Positions 26,101 through 37,276 of a stretch of 54,964 nucleotides of DNA are shown here, piece by piece. Where the stretch lies: assembly GCA_010094045.1 (NCBI GenBank), contig ML986814.1:10902-65865 (forward strand), read 5' to 3'. This DNA comes from Lojkania enalia (taxonomy: Eukaryota > Ascomycota > Dothideomycetes > Pleosporales). The notes beneath the pieces are model-generated. The model saw only the letters and a list, made by a program, of their open reading frames with translations. It did no database searches and was not told the origin of the DNA. Made by a program: the position numbers and the translations under genes. Every line of letters starts with the position of its first letter. The first letter of the stretch is position 1.

Positions 26101-29100
26101 AAGTAGATACTAGCTATTCTAGTATTACTTTAACCTTTTCTTATTCTATTTTAATACCGTCTTTAGATATCTAAAATTCTAGGAACCCTATTTCTATTTT
26201 ATAAAACTTGTATTTCTCTAGAGCTATAAGTAACTTATATTCTTATAGTTTTGCTAATACTTTTCTAATATATTCCTTATACTCTTTTAGCAATCTATTT
26301 ATATAGACTAGAATATCGTCTAAGTATACTATTATAAATATATTTAGGTATTCTTTTAACGTATTATTTATAACCGCTTAGAAGGTTACTAGTATATTTA
26401 TAAGTCTAAATAATATTACTAGGTATTTAAAGAGATCTTCTCTTATTTTAAATACCGTTTTCTATTTATAGCCCTCCTTTATCTAAATTCGATAGTATTC
26501 TTCTCTTATATTAAACTTTATAAACTATTTAGCTTCTTATAACTAACTTATAAATTCTATTATCTTAGGTAATAGGTATCTATTTTTCTTAGTTATATTA
26601 TTTAGTTGCTTATAATCTATATATAACCTTAGTTTACTATTCTTCTTAGGTATAAATAGTATTAGTAATACTATTTTACTCTAGCTTAGTTATATATACC
26701 CTCTTACTAAATTCTTTTAGATATACTTCCTAAGTTCTTCTTTTTACTCTTAGTTTAAGTTATATATTAGACTAGGTTTTAGTTTCTTTTTATCTTTAAC
26801 AATAATCTTATAGTTATATTTCTCGTACTTAGATAATCCTCTATTCTCTACTTCTTTATATAGCCCTATAAATTTACTATAATCTTTTTAGATTTCTTAA
26901 GGTATACTATTATTCTATAATTTCTTATATACTTTTTAAACTATAATAATACCTAGTATCTATTTTATCTTTTTAAAATATCTAGCTATTATAGCTACTA
27001 ATACTTTCTATATTAACTATAGACTTAAGAGATACTTTATCCTATATTATTCTACTACCTATTCTATCTTAGATCAGCTTTATAACATATAAACTATCTC
27101 TTACTACTAATCTACTCTAGGATTATATTTAGTTAACTAGTCTATATCTAGTAATATATTAAATTTTTCTAGGTTTATAATATTAATACTCTTTATATTA
27201 ATATATCCTATAACATTAAGTACTTACTTTTTAGTTTCTATTAGTATAACTCCTCTACTATAGTCTATTAGCTTATTGTCTGTTAGGTATATTATATAAG
27301 ATACCACTTTTTCCCTCTACTTTATATTATTCTTATAAACCTATTACACCGATATAAATGTGTTTAAAGCTCTACTATTAAATAGTATTCTAAGCTTCCT
27401 CTTATTAAACTCTACTCGGAGTATTATATATAAAGGTACTATACTAGTAACCCTTCTAATAGTTTTCCTACCTAGTTTCTTAGTATAACTATTACCTTAG
27501 AGGCTACTTAGTTTTTTAACTAAGATGGGAAGAACCCTATCTTCTCTTTCTCTCCTCTATATAGTAGATATCTATCTATATTATATCTTATCTATAGTTC
27601 TTAGGCGTAAATAGTCTTTACCTATTTACTATATATCTTATACTTTTATCCTAAGAAATACTATTACTATTCGATTAGTTAGTAATCTTTATTTAATTCT
27701 TACTATTTAAATACTCTAAATACTTTTTAGTAGTACTAGTATTTAACTATATATTATTTCTAGCTTAAAGCTTTATATTCCTCTAAATATATATTATCCT
27801 CGAGATGTTTCTCCTCTTTAAGTATACTTACTCCTGTTATCTTATAAGCTATAATATTAAGTTATCCTCTAATATCTCCCTATATCTTTCTTACTTCTAA
27901 GACTAACTTTTTTAGCTCTTTAACTTCTATAACAATTTTACTAAGCTAGTATAGATACTCTATTCTAAAGTAAATTAGACTTCTATAAATCTAATAGTAC
28001 CCGTTTTCTATATAATCCTCTATCTTATCTTAAGATAGTAAGATTCTTAGTAATAATTGCGTATCTATTCTTAGCTACTCTTAGCTTCTTTTTAATACTC
28101 TTATATATTAAGTAATTGTCCTAATAACAGCTAGCCTAATCTTTTTTATAGCTGTTCTTATAGGATAGTATATATTTTCCTTTTTTACCCTTTACTTATT
28201 CTATAGGGTAGCTTTAGTATATTTTCTATATATACTCGAATATTTCTTTATCTATAATTTTTCCTACTAACTTTACTACAGTTTCTAGTATATTCTAGCT
28301 GTCTCGAAACGTTACTTCTTTAAACGGTACGTTCTAATATTTCTAGGGGTATAATCTCGCCTAATACGTCTTATTATAGATCTAATACTTCTTTTATTTT
28401 ATTCTTTCTAGGATTAATATACTATTAAACCTTAGTATATCTAGTAGATATTTTATATATCTAATAACTACTACTACCCTTTTTAGCTGCGGCTAATAAT
28501 TACTTTCTTCTTTTACTAAACGGTGCGTTCCGCATCTATTATCTATATAGTATATCTAGTACCGCGTTAGTATCACGGACGCTTACGCGCAGTTGGTTAA
28601 TCGCACTTTAGGCAGTTAACTCTATTGCTACGTACTACGTGTGAATATTAAGACGTTGCGTGAAGAATAGAGATATCTACATTATACAGGTTTTTATAGG
28701 GGCTAGGTCTGTGCTACTACACGGGCTAGCCGGGTCGGCGAAACCTTCCTCCATCATGGTCAAGACAAGTCGGTTATATTCCAGCTAGCAGTTGACAGCT
28801 ATCGCTGGCAGCTGGTTCGGGTATTATAGTAAGGGTAGTATAGGTGCGGAGGTATTACGGTATTACCGTGACAGTTAGTTATTAGTATCTATTAGTAGGT
28901 TATATAGTTATTATTCTAGCTTCTTTCTTCTTATTTAGATATTCTTTTATATAGTACTCTTTTTATCTATATAGAAGATACGCTCCTTTTTTAAGCCTTT
29001 CTTTCTTAAGATTACTTATCCTTAATCGTTAGTAGTTCTTTCTCCTATCCTTTTCGACTTTTCTAAGAACTATTAGATTACTATCTTATAGTACTATCTT

Positions 29101-29900
29101 ACTTTCCTTCTTAGTAGGTACGAATATTTACGGCTAAGATTATTTCTCTATTTCCCGCTCGTATTAATAGTTGTCAATCTTAACTACTAATTCGATTATT
29201 TCTAATAGCTCTATTAGCCTTTCTTCTCTAGCTAGATCGTCTTTAACCTTATCCTTAAGCCCTTTATAGAAGATTCCTATTAATATACTATCGTCCTATC
29301 CTAATCTAATACTAAATCTCTAGAACTCTATAGTATAATCTATTACCCTCTTAGTTTAGGTTAGCCTTAATAGTTTCCTTTATACTTCCTATTCTATATA
29401 TACTTTTCTAAAAACGTTTTAGACCTTATTCTTAAATTCTTCTTAGCTCTTAAAGAGTTCGTCTATAGATTCTCTAGTCTTCTTTATATTGCTTCTATTC
29501 TCTAGCTAGTTGGCTATAAATAGTTCGGTCTATACTAGTAGTATCTCTTCTATATTTATTATTATAGCTAAGATCTTATCCTCGTTTAGAAAGAAGATCG
29601 TACTATTAAACTTAAAGTATAGCTCTATTAATATAAGAAAAGGGTTAATATATTCTTTCTTACTGTTAAACTTCCTTAGTAAAGTTATTTTAGCTTATAC
29701 TTATTATTTAGCTTTAGCTAGGTCGGCTCTAGCTATAGCTAGCTTATATTATATCTATATAATACAAGTCTCCTATTCCTATACTTTTTATACTATAGCT
29801 TCTTCTAGAGCTTACAGCCTTTAGGTTATTGTAACTTAACTTTATAATATAGTAGACATCTTTAAATAGTTTCTATTCTCTTAACGTTAGGTAGTTATTA
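23199..29900 (-). pseudogene. gag-pol remnant of Gypsy-type element 2
   Basis: Minus-strand coding remnant. The reverse transcriptase box YLDD is intact at 26315-26326. The gag end lies at 28.9-29.9 kb and is the reverse complement of 50954-52050, where the gag motifs can be read. A long stop-free stretch on the opposite strand at 29510-29824 is a shadow of AT-rich gag, not a gene. It is interrupted by the solo LTR at 28571-28873 and by abundant RIP stops, and has no intact product. Confidence 0.7.
28571..28873 (-). repeat. Solo LTR of family J, hardly touched by RIP
   Basis: A 303-bp block of normal base composition inside the RIP-mutated gag-pol of Gypsy-type element 2. On the minus strand it starts TGTCACGG and ends CCGTGATA. 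The duplication GTTAG is at 28566-28570 and 28874-28878. The opposite-strand copy of the host sequence at 51.98-52.02 kb shows the empty target. A heavily mutated relative is the LTR at 45029-45300. No internal region is present, so it is a solo LTR left by LTR-LTR recombination. Confidence 0.9.
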
Positions 29901-30442
29901 TATTACTAACCCATATACTGCTAGTATATATAATAACTACTATTACAGTCGTATATGTACTAGAGTCTTATTTATATTAGATTAGTTAGAGGTAGTAGCT
30001 TTAGTAAAGAGAGAGTAGTAGAATTACCTAGTTCTTTAAATATAATAAATATATTCTTAGAAGTTTAACGTAGTAATAAAATAAATCTACGAGAATAACT
30101 ATATAGAATTTAATCTACTAAGAAGATTTTTCGTCTTATATAGTTAGGTTTAAGACTATTAAGCCTAGCTTATTAGGTCTATCAGGTTTGTTAGGTCTAC
30201 TCTACTATACCTAATACTTCTACTATTATCACGTATATAGGTTGTACTATACCTTATTATCTAGCTAATTATCTCCCTAGTTCCCGCAGTTCTACTACTT
30301 ACTATCTAATAATTGGTCCTTAATATACTTCTACCTATTATTACCTTATTAGTTCTCGTCCGAGTTAACCTATATAGTAGCTAATATTGGATTAAACCCT
30401 AGCTATAAAGGTGGTACCTCTTAGCGTTCTATATTTATAATA
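29901..30442 (-). repeat. Right LTR of Gypsy-type element 2
   Basis: An intact 542-bp LTR that shows the empty target of the nested Fot/pogo element (near 30220-30240). It is followed by the GATAT duplication and then by the second piece of pogo copy A. Confidence 0.9.
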
Positions 30443-31146
30443 GATATATAGTTATATATTAAAGTAATCTAATATAATCTATACGTTTAGAAGAATAATT
30501 CCTATTATTTTAAAGGCCTTTTAATAGTTCTAATACGTAAATATATTAAAAAAATACGTTTTTAAAGGTTAGAAGAAAGCCTTCTTTATTAATATAGTAG
30601 ATATATTAGTATACTAAGTCTTATATATACTGCGAGTACTTCAGCTTTAATAGTAAGAAGTAAACTATATTAAGAGGCTAAAGTATATATAATAAATAAG
30701 AAGGTATATAAAGTATTAGGATCTTTTATATAAGGTAGTAATTTTTAAATTCCTAGTTAAGGTAGCTTTTATAGCCGTCTAAAATAAGTAGTTTATATAA
30801 TTCTATCTAACGTATCTTTATATACTTATTAAAGTACTTTAGCTATTTAAAACTAAGCGTATTATTTATCCAACCGTTTTTAGAAACTAAAATTTTCTAA
30901 TTATATAATATACCTACTTCTTTATATTATATAAAGATATAGACGCGTTCTTTATAGATAATAAATAGTAGAGTCGCGTATATAGTAGCGTAGATACTCT
31001 AGATAACTATAACCTACTTACAATCGTCTAGCTATATAAGAATAGGTCTTATATAACGTTCTAAACCTATAACAACCTTTATAATACTAATAATACTTAT
31101 CTAAAAGCTTATCTTATTAAAGTTGTAGATATTATTATTATATATA

Positions 31147-32933
31147 ACGTATTCTACTATTAAAGCGGCTAAACNNNNNNNNNNNNNNNNNNNNNNNNNN
31201 NNNNNNNNNNNNNNNNNNNNNNNNNNNNNNNNNNNNNNNNNNNNNNNNNNNNNNNNNNNNNNNNNNNNNNNNNNNNNNNNNNNNNNNNNNNNNNNNNNNN
31301 NNNNNNNNNNNNNNNNNNNNNNNNNNNNNNNNNNNNNNNNNNNNNNNNNNNNNNNNNNNNNNNNNNNNNNNNNNNNNNNNNNNNNNNNNNNNNNNNNNNN
31401 NNNNNNNNNNNNNNNNNNNNNNNNNNNNNNNNNNNNNNNNNNNNNNNNNNNNNNNNNNNNNNNNNNNNNNNNNNNNNNNNNNNNNNNNNNNNNNNNNNNN
31501 NNNNNNNNNNNNNNNNNNNNNNNNNNNNNNNNNNNNNNNTAAGAATCCTTCTTATACCTCTTTTAGTAATTATATAAAGGACTTCTATATAAGTATTAAT
31601 TATAACCTAAATTTATATATATTACTTAGAGTTTTAGACTACTAAGAGTCTTCTTATAGAAGTAGTTCTAGTAGGGTATATAGTTATATATTAAAGCGAT
31701 TTAATATAACCTGTATATTTAGGAGAATAATTTCTATTACTTTAAAAGCCTTTTAATAGTTTTTATACGTAAATATATTAAAAAACGCGTCTTTAAAGGC
31801 TAGAAGAAAGCTTTCTTTATTAATATAGTAGACGTGTTAGCACGCTAAGTCTTATATATACTATAAATACTTCAGCTTTAATAGTAAGAAGTAAACTATA
31901 TTAAGAGGCTAAAGTATATATAATAAATAAGAAGGTATATAAAGCGTTAGAATCTTTCGTATAAGATAGTAATTCTTAAATTTCTAGTTAAGGTAACTTT
32001 TATAGCTATCTAAAATAAGTAGCCTATATAACCCTATCTAATATATCTTTATATACTTATTAAAGTACTTTAGCTACTTAAGACTAAGTATATTATTTAT
32101 CCAGCGGTTTTTAGAGACTAAAATTTTCTAATTATATAGTATACCTACTTCTTTATATTATATAAAGATATAGACGTATTCTTTATAGATAATAAATAGT
32201 AGGGTTGTATATATAGTAGCGTAGATACTTTAGATAACTGTAATCTACTTACAATCGTCTAGCTATATAAGAGTAAGCTTTATACGATATTCTAAACCTA
32301 TAATAACCTTTATAGTACTAATAATATCTATCTAAAAGCCTATCTTATTAAAATTGTAGATATTATTATTATATATACTATATTTCGCAATTATATCTTA
32401 TATAAGCTTAAACTATATATTAATAACCTCTAGATTATCTTATTTTATTCTTTAGCAATCCTTTATTTAATTAAAGGCTATTTTAAGCTTATTTATACGC
32501 ACTATAAATCGTTTAAACTAATTCTTTTCTATAGATATTCTACTATATACGCCTAATAGTTTATCTGCTATATCTACTATCTTATATAGCCAGGGCGTAA
32601 ATCCTCGTAAATTAAGGTTAAGAATATATTATACAATTGTTTATTTTTCGGTTACTATAAGCTTCTAGTAATTTGGTTGTATATAAGGGCGAAATACAAT
32701 TCTATAAAATCGAGTAGAGAGTTGTTAATATTATATATTAAAAGCTATAGCAGCATATTATACGCTCTTAAACTAGCCTAATTTGTATACTTATAAGGTA
32801 AGCTCAATTCTACCTCCTTATTAAATTAATAGAAGGTTGCGTTGTAGATTTATTATAGTTCGTATATAGTGTTTATAATGCTAAGAAAAAGTAGCCGCTT
32901 CGATAGTTTAGCCGCTTTAATAGTAGAATATAT
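31147..32933 (-). mobile_element. Pogo-like DNA transposon, subfamily A, copy B, with assembly gap
   Basis: The left TIR ACGTATTCTACTATTAAAG starts at 31147 and the right TIR ends at 32933, with TA at 31145-31146 and 32934-32935. It is inserted in copy A at the TA that equals P1 3255-3256, in the same orientation. It is 1,787 bp as given, but 365 of these are N. Aligned with P1, base 31174 corresponds to 1991 and base 31540 to 2419, so 427 bp should be missing rather than 365. Transposase is on the minus strand, with RIP stops. Confidence 0.85.
31175..31539. other. Assembly gap (365 N)
   Basis: The gap falls wholly inside pogo copy B, near its left end. The missing sequence should correspond to P1 1992-2418. 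Confidence 0.99.
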
Positions 32934-33493
32934 TACTATATTTTATAATTATATCTTATACGAGTTTAAACTATATATTAATAACCTCTAAATTCTCTTA
33001 TTTTATTTTTTAGCAATCTTTTACTCGATTAAAAGCTATTTTAAACTTATTTATACGCGCTATAAATCGTTTAAACTAATTCTTTTCTATAAATATTCTA
33101 CTATATATATCTAATAGTTTATCTACTATATCTACTATCTTATATAGCCGGGGCGTAAATCCTTATAAATTAAGGTTAAGAATATATTATACGATTATTT
33201 ATTCTTTAGTTACTATAAGTTTCTAGTAATTTAGTTATATATAAGAACGAAACGCGATTCTATAAAGTTGAGTAGAGAGTTGTTAATATTATATATTTAA
33301 AGCTATAGTAGCGTATTATACGCTCTTAAATTAGCCTAATTTATACGCCTATAAGGTAAGCTTAATTCTACCTTCTTATTAAATTAATAGAAGGTTATAT
33401 TATAGATTTATTATAGTTCGTACGTAGTATTTATAATACTAAGAAAAAGTAGCCGCTTCGATAGTTTAGCCGTTTTAATAGTAGAATATATTA

Positions 33494-34060
33494 GTATATT
33501 TATAAATAGTTTTAACTATATTATTTTATAACTAATAAATACTATTTAATTAAAAATATATATTATATTTATAGTATTTAAATATATTATAAAAATATAT
33601 CGCTAAAATTATAAAAAAAGTTAATAAGGTAGTATACTTACTTATCTAGTACGCTTATTTATTATTTACGGTATATAATATAGTTAATACTTTTATTATA
33701 GTATAATATAATTAAATTATTATAGGCTATATTCTAATATATCTAGAAAAAGTCTAGATTAACTACTCTATAATAGTATAGTATTTATAAGTATTAACTA
33801 TTTAAGTATAATTAATATTAGTATAATATATATAGTTATATACTTACTTTAATAATAAAAAGTAACTTATATTAAATAGCTGTAAAAGGTATAATAAGTA
33901 TAATAGTATATATAAAGTATAGATTTTATTCTTTTTATAAATATCTTATAGTTTAAGTAATTTATAGCTTTTAAAATTATTAAAAATAAATAGCTACTAT
34001 ATATATAATAAAATATTTTAACTACTTAACTTTAAATTTATTTATTATCTATCTATTATT
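33494..34060. other. AT-rich residue with a fragment of element family E
   Basis: About 33,555-33,667 matches the 3' end of element E (11,361-11,470), including its GTTAATAAxGTAG stretch and inverted-repeat motif. The rest is AT-rich and I recognise nothing in it. The sequence turns to normal composition at about 34,060-34,100, the left edge of the gene island. Confidence 0.6.
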
Positions 34061-34595
34061 ATTTAGGGTGTTAGAAAGTATATTATACGCCTTAGCAGCA
34101 GCTCGCTAGCTTTTAAAAGCACATATACTATAATCGTTGATAGCGGCTGCAATAGCCTGTTCTTTAGTATCCATATTGAGGCGCTTATGTTGGTAGATAT
34201 GAGAGTATTCTGATCGAGGTGCGTCAGTGTTAGGGTGCGCGGAAACCTATAGTCTCGCTTAGTGTGCATCTGGGGATTGCGCAAGCCAACGACCCGGCTA
34301 CCCTTTTCTCAAAGAGAAGAACAGCCGATGGTGGACAGCACGTAGATTAAAAATCTGACAAGGGGGGAGGTGCTAGGGTAGCCTGGTCCATTATTGAGGA
34401 TGGCTCGATCCTAACGCCAATTTCCGTGACCAAGATTCGTGCATGTAGTGTGACATTGGCCGGCAAAGCCGAACTTTACCTCTTGTCTATCGTGAATGTC
34501 TTCCCGTGTTTGATCACCTTGTGGCATGCCTATGCTATTCGAATATTTTCTTCCACGAGCTAAACATGAATTTTGCATTCGTTCCAGCAAAGACG
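34061..34595. other. Spacer and presumed promoter region of the P450 gene
   Basis: Normal-composition DNA upstream of the P450. Short frames on both strands show no family resemblance. No convincing TATA or CCAAT box was picked out. Confidence 0.5.
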
Positions 34596-36367
34596 ATGGA
34601 TTTTGACACGACCACACTCGCCCTTGGCGGTATTGTCGCTTTGATTCTCTTTGTCGTTCCAAATCTGTACTCTACCTTTCGTACTAGTCGGCGGTATCGT
34701 GCCTTGGGCGCAAACCCTCCGGCGGTAGTTTCGTCGGACCTGTTTGGTATAATCCGCTTTCGGGCTCTTAACACATAAGGACTGATTGTGACTAGGCCTG
34801 AAACTCTTCATTGGCATGTTAAGAGCAGTAAAAAGCCACAAATTCCACCTTTGGAATCAACATCTCCTAGAGAAGCATAATCACACCATGGAACTCCAGA
34901 TGTTTGGCGAGAAACTTGTCATGACCGATGATCCCGAGAACATTCAGGCGATTCAGGAAACACAGTTCTCCGAGCTTGCTAAGTCGGAGGAGCAGCGTAT
35001 AATATTTCACAACATCTTTGGCGATGCCATTTTTGGGATGAACGGAGAGGAGTGGAAAGCTGAAGCAGCATTGTACCGAGTGCATTTGAGCCACGTTCGA
35101 GATTCGGCCCTGACCGTAACCGAGAGACATATCACTAACTCTTTTGCTCTCCTCGATAGGGAAGGTAATGACGCTGCAGATATCGTCGATCGCTTACAGT
35201 TGGACGTGGTGACAGAGGTGTTCCTTGGCGAGTCAACGAACTCTTTGACCTCAAACCAGCAGCAGTTTCGCACGGCAATGGAAACGTTGCAGAAGATTGC
35301 ATGTCTGCGACAGCTTCTGGGAAGAGTCGGCGTCTGGCTTGATGACAAATATCTCGCACCGCAGGCCGTTCGATATCTTCAAAACTACCAAAATACCATG
35401 GCGGACAAAGCCTTCTTGAGGACCGGTGACAGTACAGCCTCGTCGACCTGTCTTATCGATGACCTTATCCGCCAGGGAAAGAGTCGCAAAGACATTAGGA
35501 ATGCAGTGACCAGTACTTTGAGTGCTGGTAAGGATCCTTGTGCCACCGCTCTAGCCTTTGCGATTTATGAAATCGCAAAAAGACCACATGTGTTCACGAA
35601 GATGAAGGCTGAGGTGGAAGAACAGTGAGCCAAGGATGCTCCAATTACTTCGAATTATATGTAACTCCCAAACAGCATTGTTTCAAACACACTGCCAACA
35701 TTGGCTGATTTGCGGAAATTAAAGTATATAAAGATGGTCATCAAGGAAACTCTTCGAAATCACCACCCCCGTGAGTATTTTTACACCATCTTTCGTAGAA
35801 TTCGCGCTAATCAAGGCCTTTCGGGATTAGTGGGATACAATCCTCGAGTGCCGGTCAAAGATATCACACTGCCGCGAGGGGGTGGGCCCGACGGCCGATC
35901 CTCAGTGGCTGTTTTGAAAGGCACCCAGATCAGCGAGTCCTTCCCTTTCCTAAGACCATAAAAATCCGTCACTGACTAGAAGTCTTAGTTTACAGCTTGT
36001 TATCACTACAAAATCGTGAGGACATTGGCGCCGATGACGCCAGCAACTGGCGTCCCGAGAGATGGGGTAAGTGCCGCATATCGGACTCAAAGAAGCAGGA
36101 GATAGAACTAACGAATTTCCGCTAGAAACTTGGAAGCCTAGAAGCAAGTGGGAGTTCGTACCCTTCAATCACGGGCCGCGGATTTGCCTTGGCCAACAGT
36201 TCGCCAATGTTCAGATGGAATACTTCCTCACAAGGCTCTGCCAAGAGTACGAAAGCATCTCACTCATGAGCGAGTCACGACCACAGGAGGGATTGATGAG
36301 GCTGGAGCTCAATACCAAATTGGCCTTCCCCGTCTATGCAAGGTGTATAAGGAAAGACAGCAAATGA
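34596..36367 (+). CDS. CYP52-like cytochrome P450 monooxygenase
   Basis: Exons 34596-34746, 34796-35624, 35676-35770, 35831-35932, 35989-36066 and 36126-36367 join in phase to 498 residues, near the usual 500-530. The start ATG has A at -3 and G at +4; in-frame ATGs at 34566 and 34506 are alternatives. Residues 8-24 form the N-terminal membrane anchor, implying the ER. Seen in order: EFSxLxK-type CYP52 region, ExxR as ETLR (351-354), LPRGGGPDG (372-380), PERW (415-418), and heme loop FNHGPRICLG with Cys439. The CYP52 clan oxidises fatty acids and alkanes at the chain end; in clusters such enzymes tailor acyl chains. Odd points: intron 4 (35933-35988) is GC-AG, the helix-C Arg of WxxxR is Ala141, and the helix-I motif is AGKDPC (294-299), lacking the usual Thr. 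It may be catalytically unusual or inactive. The next gene is convergent, 108 bp away. Confidence 0.88.
35933..35988 (+). other. GC-AG intron in the P450 gene
   Basis: The donor is CA|GCGAGT and the acceptor CTTAG, with CTGAC as a likely branch site. Only this splice restores the conserved run KGTQIIYSLLSLQNREDI; the nearest GT (35937) gives a stop after joining. GC donors are a known minor class in fungi. Confidence 0.8.
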
Positions 36368-36475
36368 ACGCAAGCCTTAGTCCTCTGCCAGCAAATCGCA
36401 CGCTTTGAGAAGCTTTTCCGATGTCTCCTTCACCTGTGTTTTCTGGTCAGAGATACACAATCCATTAGACAGTAG

Positions 36476-37276
36476 TCAACGTACAATGCCCTTCTCAAAG
36501 AGTCCGAAGTGATGCGTGGGAATTTCCCAGACAGCCACCATGAAGTTCTGATGAGGGAAGAAATCCCAGCCATTTTTAGCTTTGCGGAACTGGTCGAACA
36601 TGGCAACCGCTCCTATCTCTGAATTGGTGATTGGGATGTACTCGGTCGCATGTATGAAAACAGCCGGTGGGGGTTCCTCAGCCTCGATACCGTCCAACTG
36701 GTCTTTTTCTTCTTTCCAGTTTCGTGACACCCAATCGAGACAGTCCTCCTTGGTCCATTTCATACAGCGCACCATCTCCTCCCTCATATCTGGAGGGCAG
36801 GACCCGAGGACAAGATCAACCGGCAAGTTTGCATGCATGGTTTCCGGGGGACCCCAGTATGGGTACAGGGTGTCGACCATTACAATGCCAGTCACGCGCA
36901 ACCGAGATCGTTTGTCCTTGGCAAGTACCCGGCCAATGTCAATCCCGAGCTGCCCTCCGAGGGACCAACCTTGTTTATGTCAGCTTCGATGTCAACCTGA
37001 GATTTCGACTAAAGTAGACGCACCTCCAACCAAGATATCACCCCTGTGCTTCGTGGTCTTAATCAATTCGATATATTTCCGAACAAAAAGCATTGTACCG
37101 CCCTTCCATTTCTCGGTATTTCGGAACCATGGATTGTAGATGATGTAGACAGGCCTGCCGAGAGGCTCGAGCTTGAAGTAATTGAAGACAGCCCCGCTTG
37201 AGTCGTGAATCAGGAATAAAGGCGTACGGGTAGCATCACCTTGCTGTAACAACATAGGATTCCCGTGGAGTTCCAT
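36476..37276 (-). CDS. Free-standing polyketide-type thioesterase (alpha/beta hydrolase)
   Basis: Two exons, 37276-37024 and 36969-36476, with a 54-bp GT-AG intron (CTGAC branch site), give 248 residues. The fold starts with PLFLIHDSSGAVFNYF (19-34), then PLGRPVYIIYNPWF, as in TE domains at the ends of fungal PKS and PKS-like proteins. The nucleophile elbow GWSLGG has Ser87 and is reassembled across the intron. Asp117 (VMVDTLYP) and His238 (THHFG) complete a plausible Ser-Asp-His triad. It would hydrolyse or transfer an acyl chain from a carrier protein, in the cytosol. The start at 37276 has G at -3 and G at +4 and fits the N-terminus of stand-alone relatives. No PKS or carrier protein is nearby. 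It is convergent with the P450 and divergent from the rhodopsin-like gene. Confidence 0.85.

Larger units (their letters stand above)
20806..30442 (-). mobile_element. Ty3/Gypsy-type LTR retrotransposon 2, full-length (about 7.8 kb without nested DNA)
   Basis: The LTRs are 542 bp: 20806-23198 less a 1,851-bp nested insertion, and 29901-30442. Both begin TATTACTAACC and end TATAATA. The target duplication GATAT is at 20801-20805 and 30443-30447. A polypurine tract next to the left LTR (AAAAGGGGAAGTAGA on the minus strand) gives minus orientation. The reverse transcriptase reads FIIVYLDDILVYI around 26315-26326. It hosts the pogo element at 21143-22991 in its left LTR and a solo LTR at 28571-28873. 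A second, opposite-strand copy starts at 50412. Confidence 0.9.
20211..33491 (-). mobile_element. Pogo-like DNA transposon, subfamily A, copy A, split in three
   Basis: The pieces are 20211-20805, 30448-31146 and 32936-33491. They join into about 1,850 bp, against 1,849 for P1, once Gypsy-type element 2 (20806-30442 plus its GATAT duplication) and copy B (31147-32933 plus TA) are removed. TA flanks are at 20209-20210 and 33492-33493. The TIR starts ATATATTCTACTATTAAAG (ACGT changed to ATAT by RIP). It is inserted in copy C at the TA equal to P1 3255-3256, and copy B is inserted in it at the same TA. Transposase is minus-oriented and dead. Confidence 0.85.

Noticed and set aside
29510..29824. 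A 104-codon plus-strand open frame rich in Ile, Leu, Ser and Tyr
   Set aside because: It lies antisense to the gag remnant of Gypsy-type element 2. RIP-mutated AT-rich sequence creates such frames by removing G and C from stop contexts on one strand; no family resemblance or neighbours support it.
32936..33491. A tandem second 3' end of pogo copy B
   Set aside because: It is the third piece of copy A, which resumes after the insertion of B; piece lengths sum to a complete element.
1..34060. CRISPR arrays, rRNA, tRNA or centromere satellite in the AT-rich block
   Set aside because: No regularly spaced repeats, no rRNA or cloverleaf was recognised, and the repeats are explained by named nested transposons. 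CRISPR is not expected in a fungus.
34063..34284. A 73-codon minus-strand frame at the left border
   Set aside because: It spans the junction of AT-rich and normal DNA and has no recognisable domain.
34411..35359. Several minus-strand frames opposite the P450
   Set aside because: They are shadows of the P450 exons, whose plus-strand reading has conserved motifs and correct splice phases.
34778..36070. Reading the P450 as a stop-broken pseudogene
   Set aside because: All apparent breaks fall at introns with sound donors, acceptors and branch sites (one GC donor), and the spliced frame is continuous for 498 residues.
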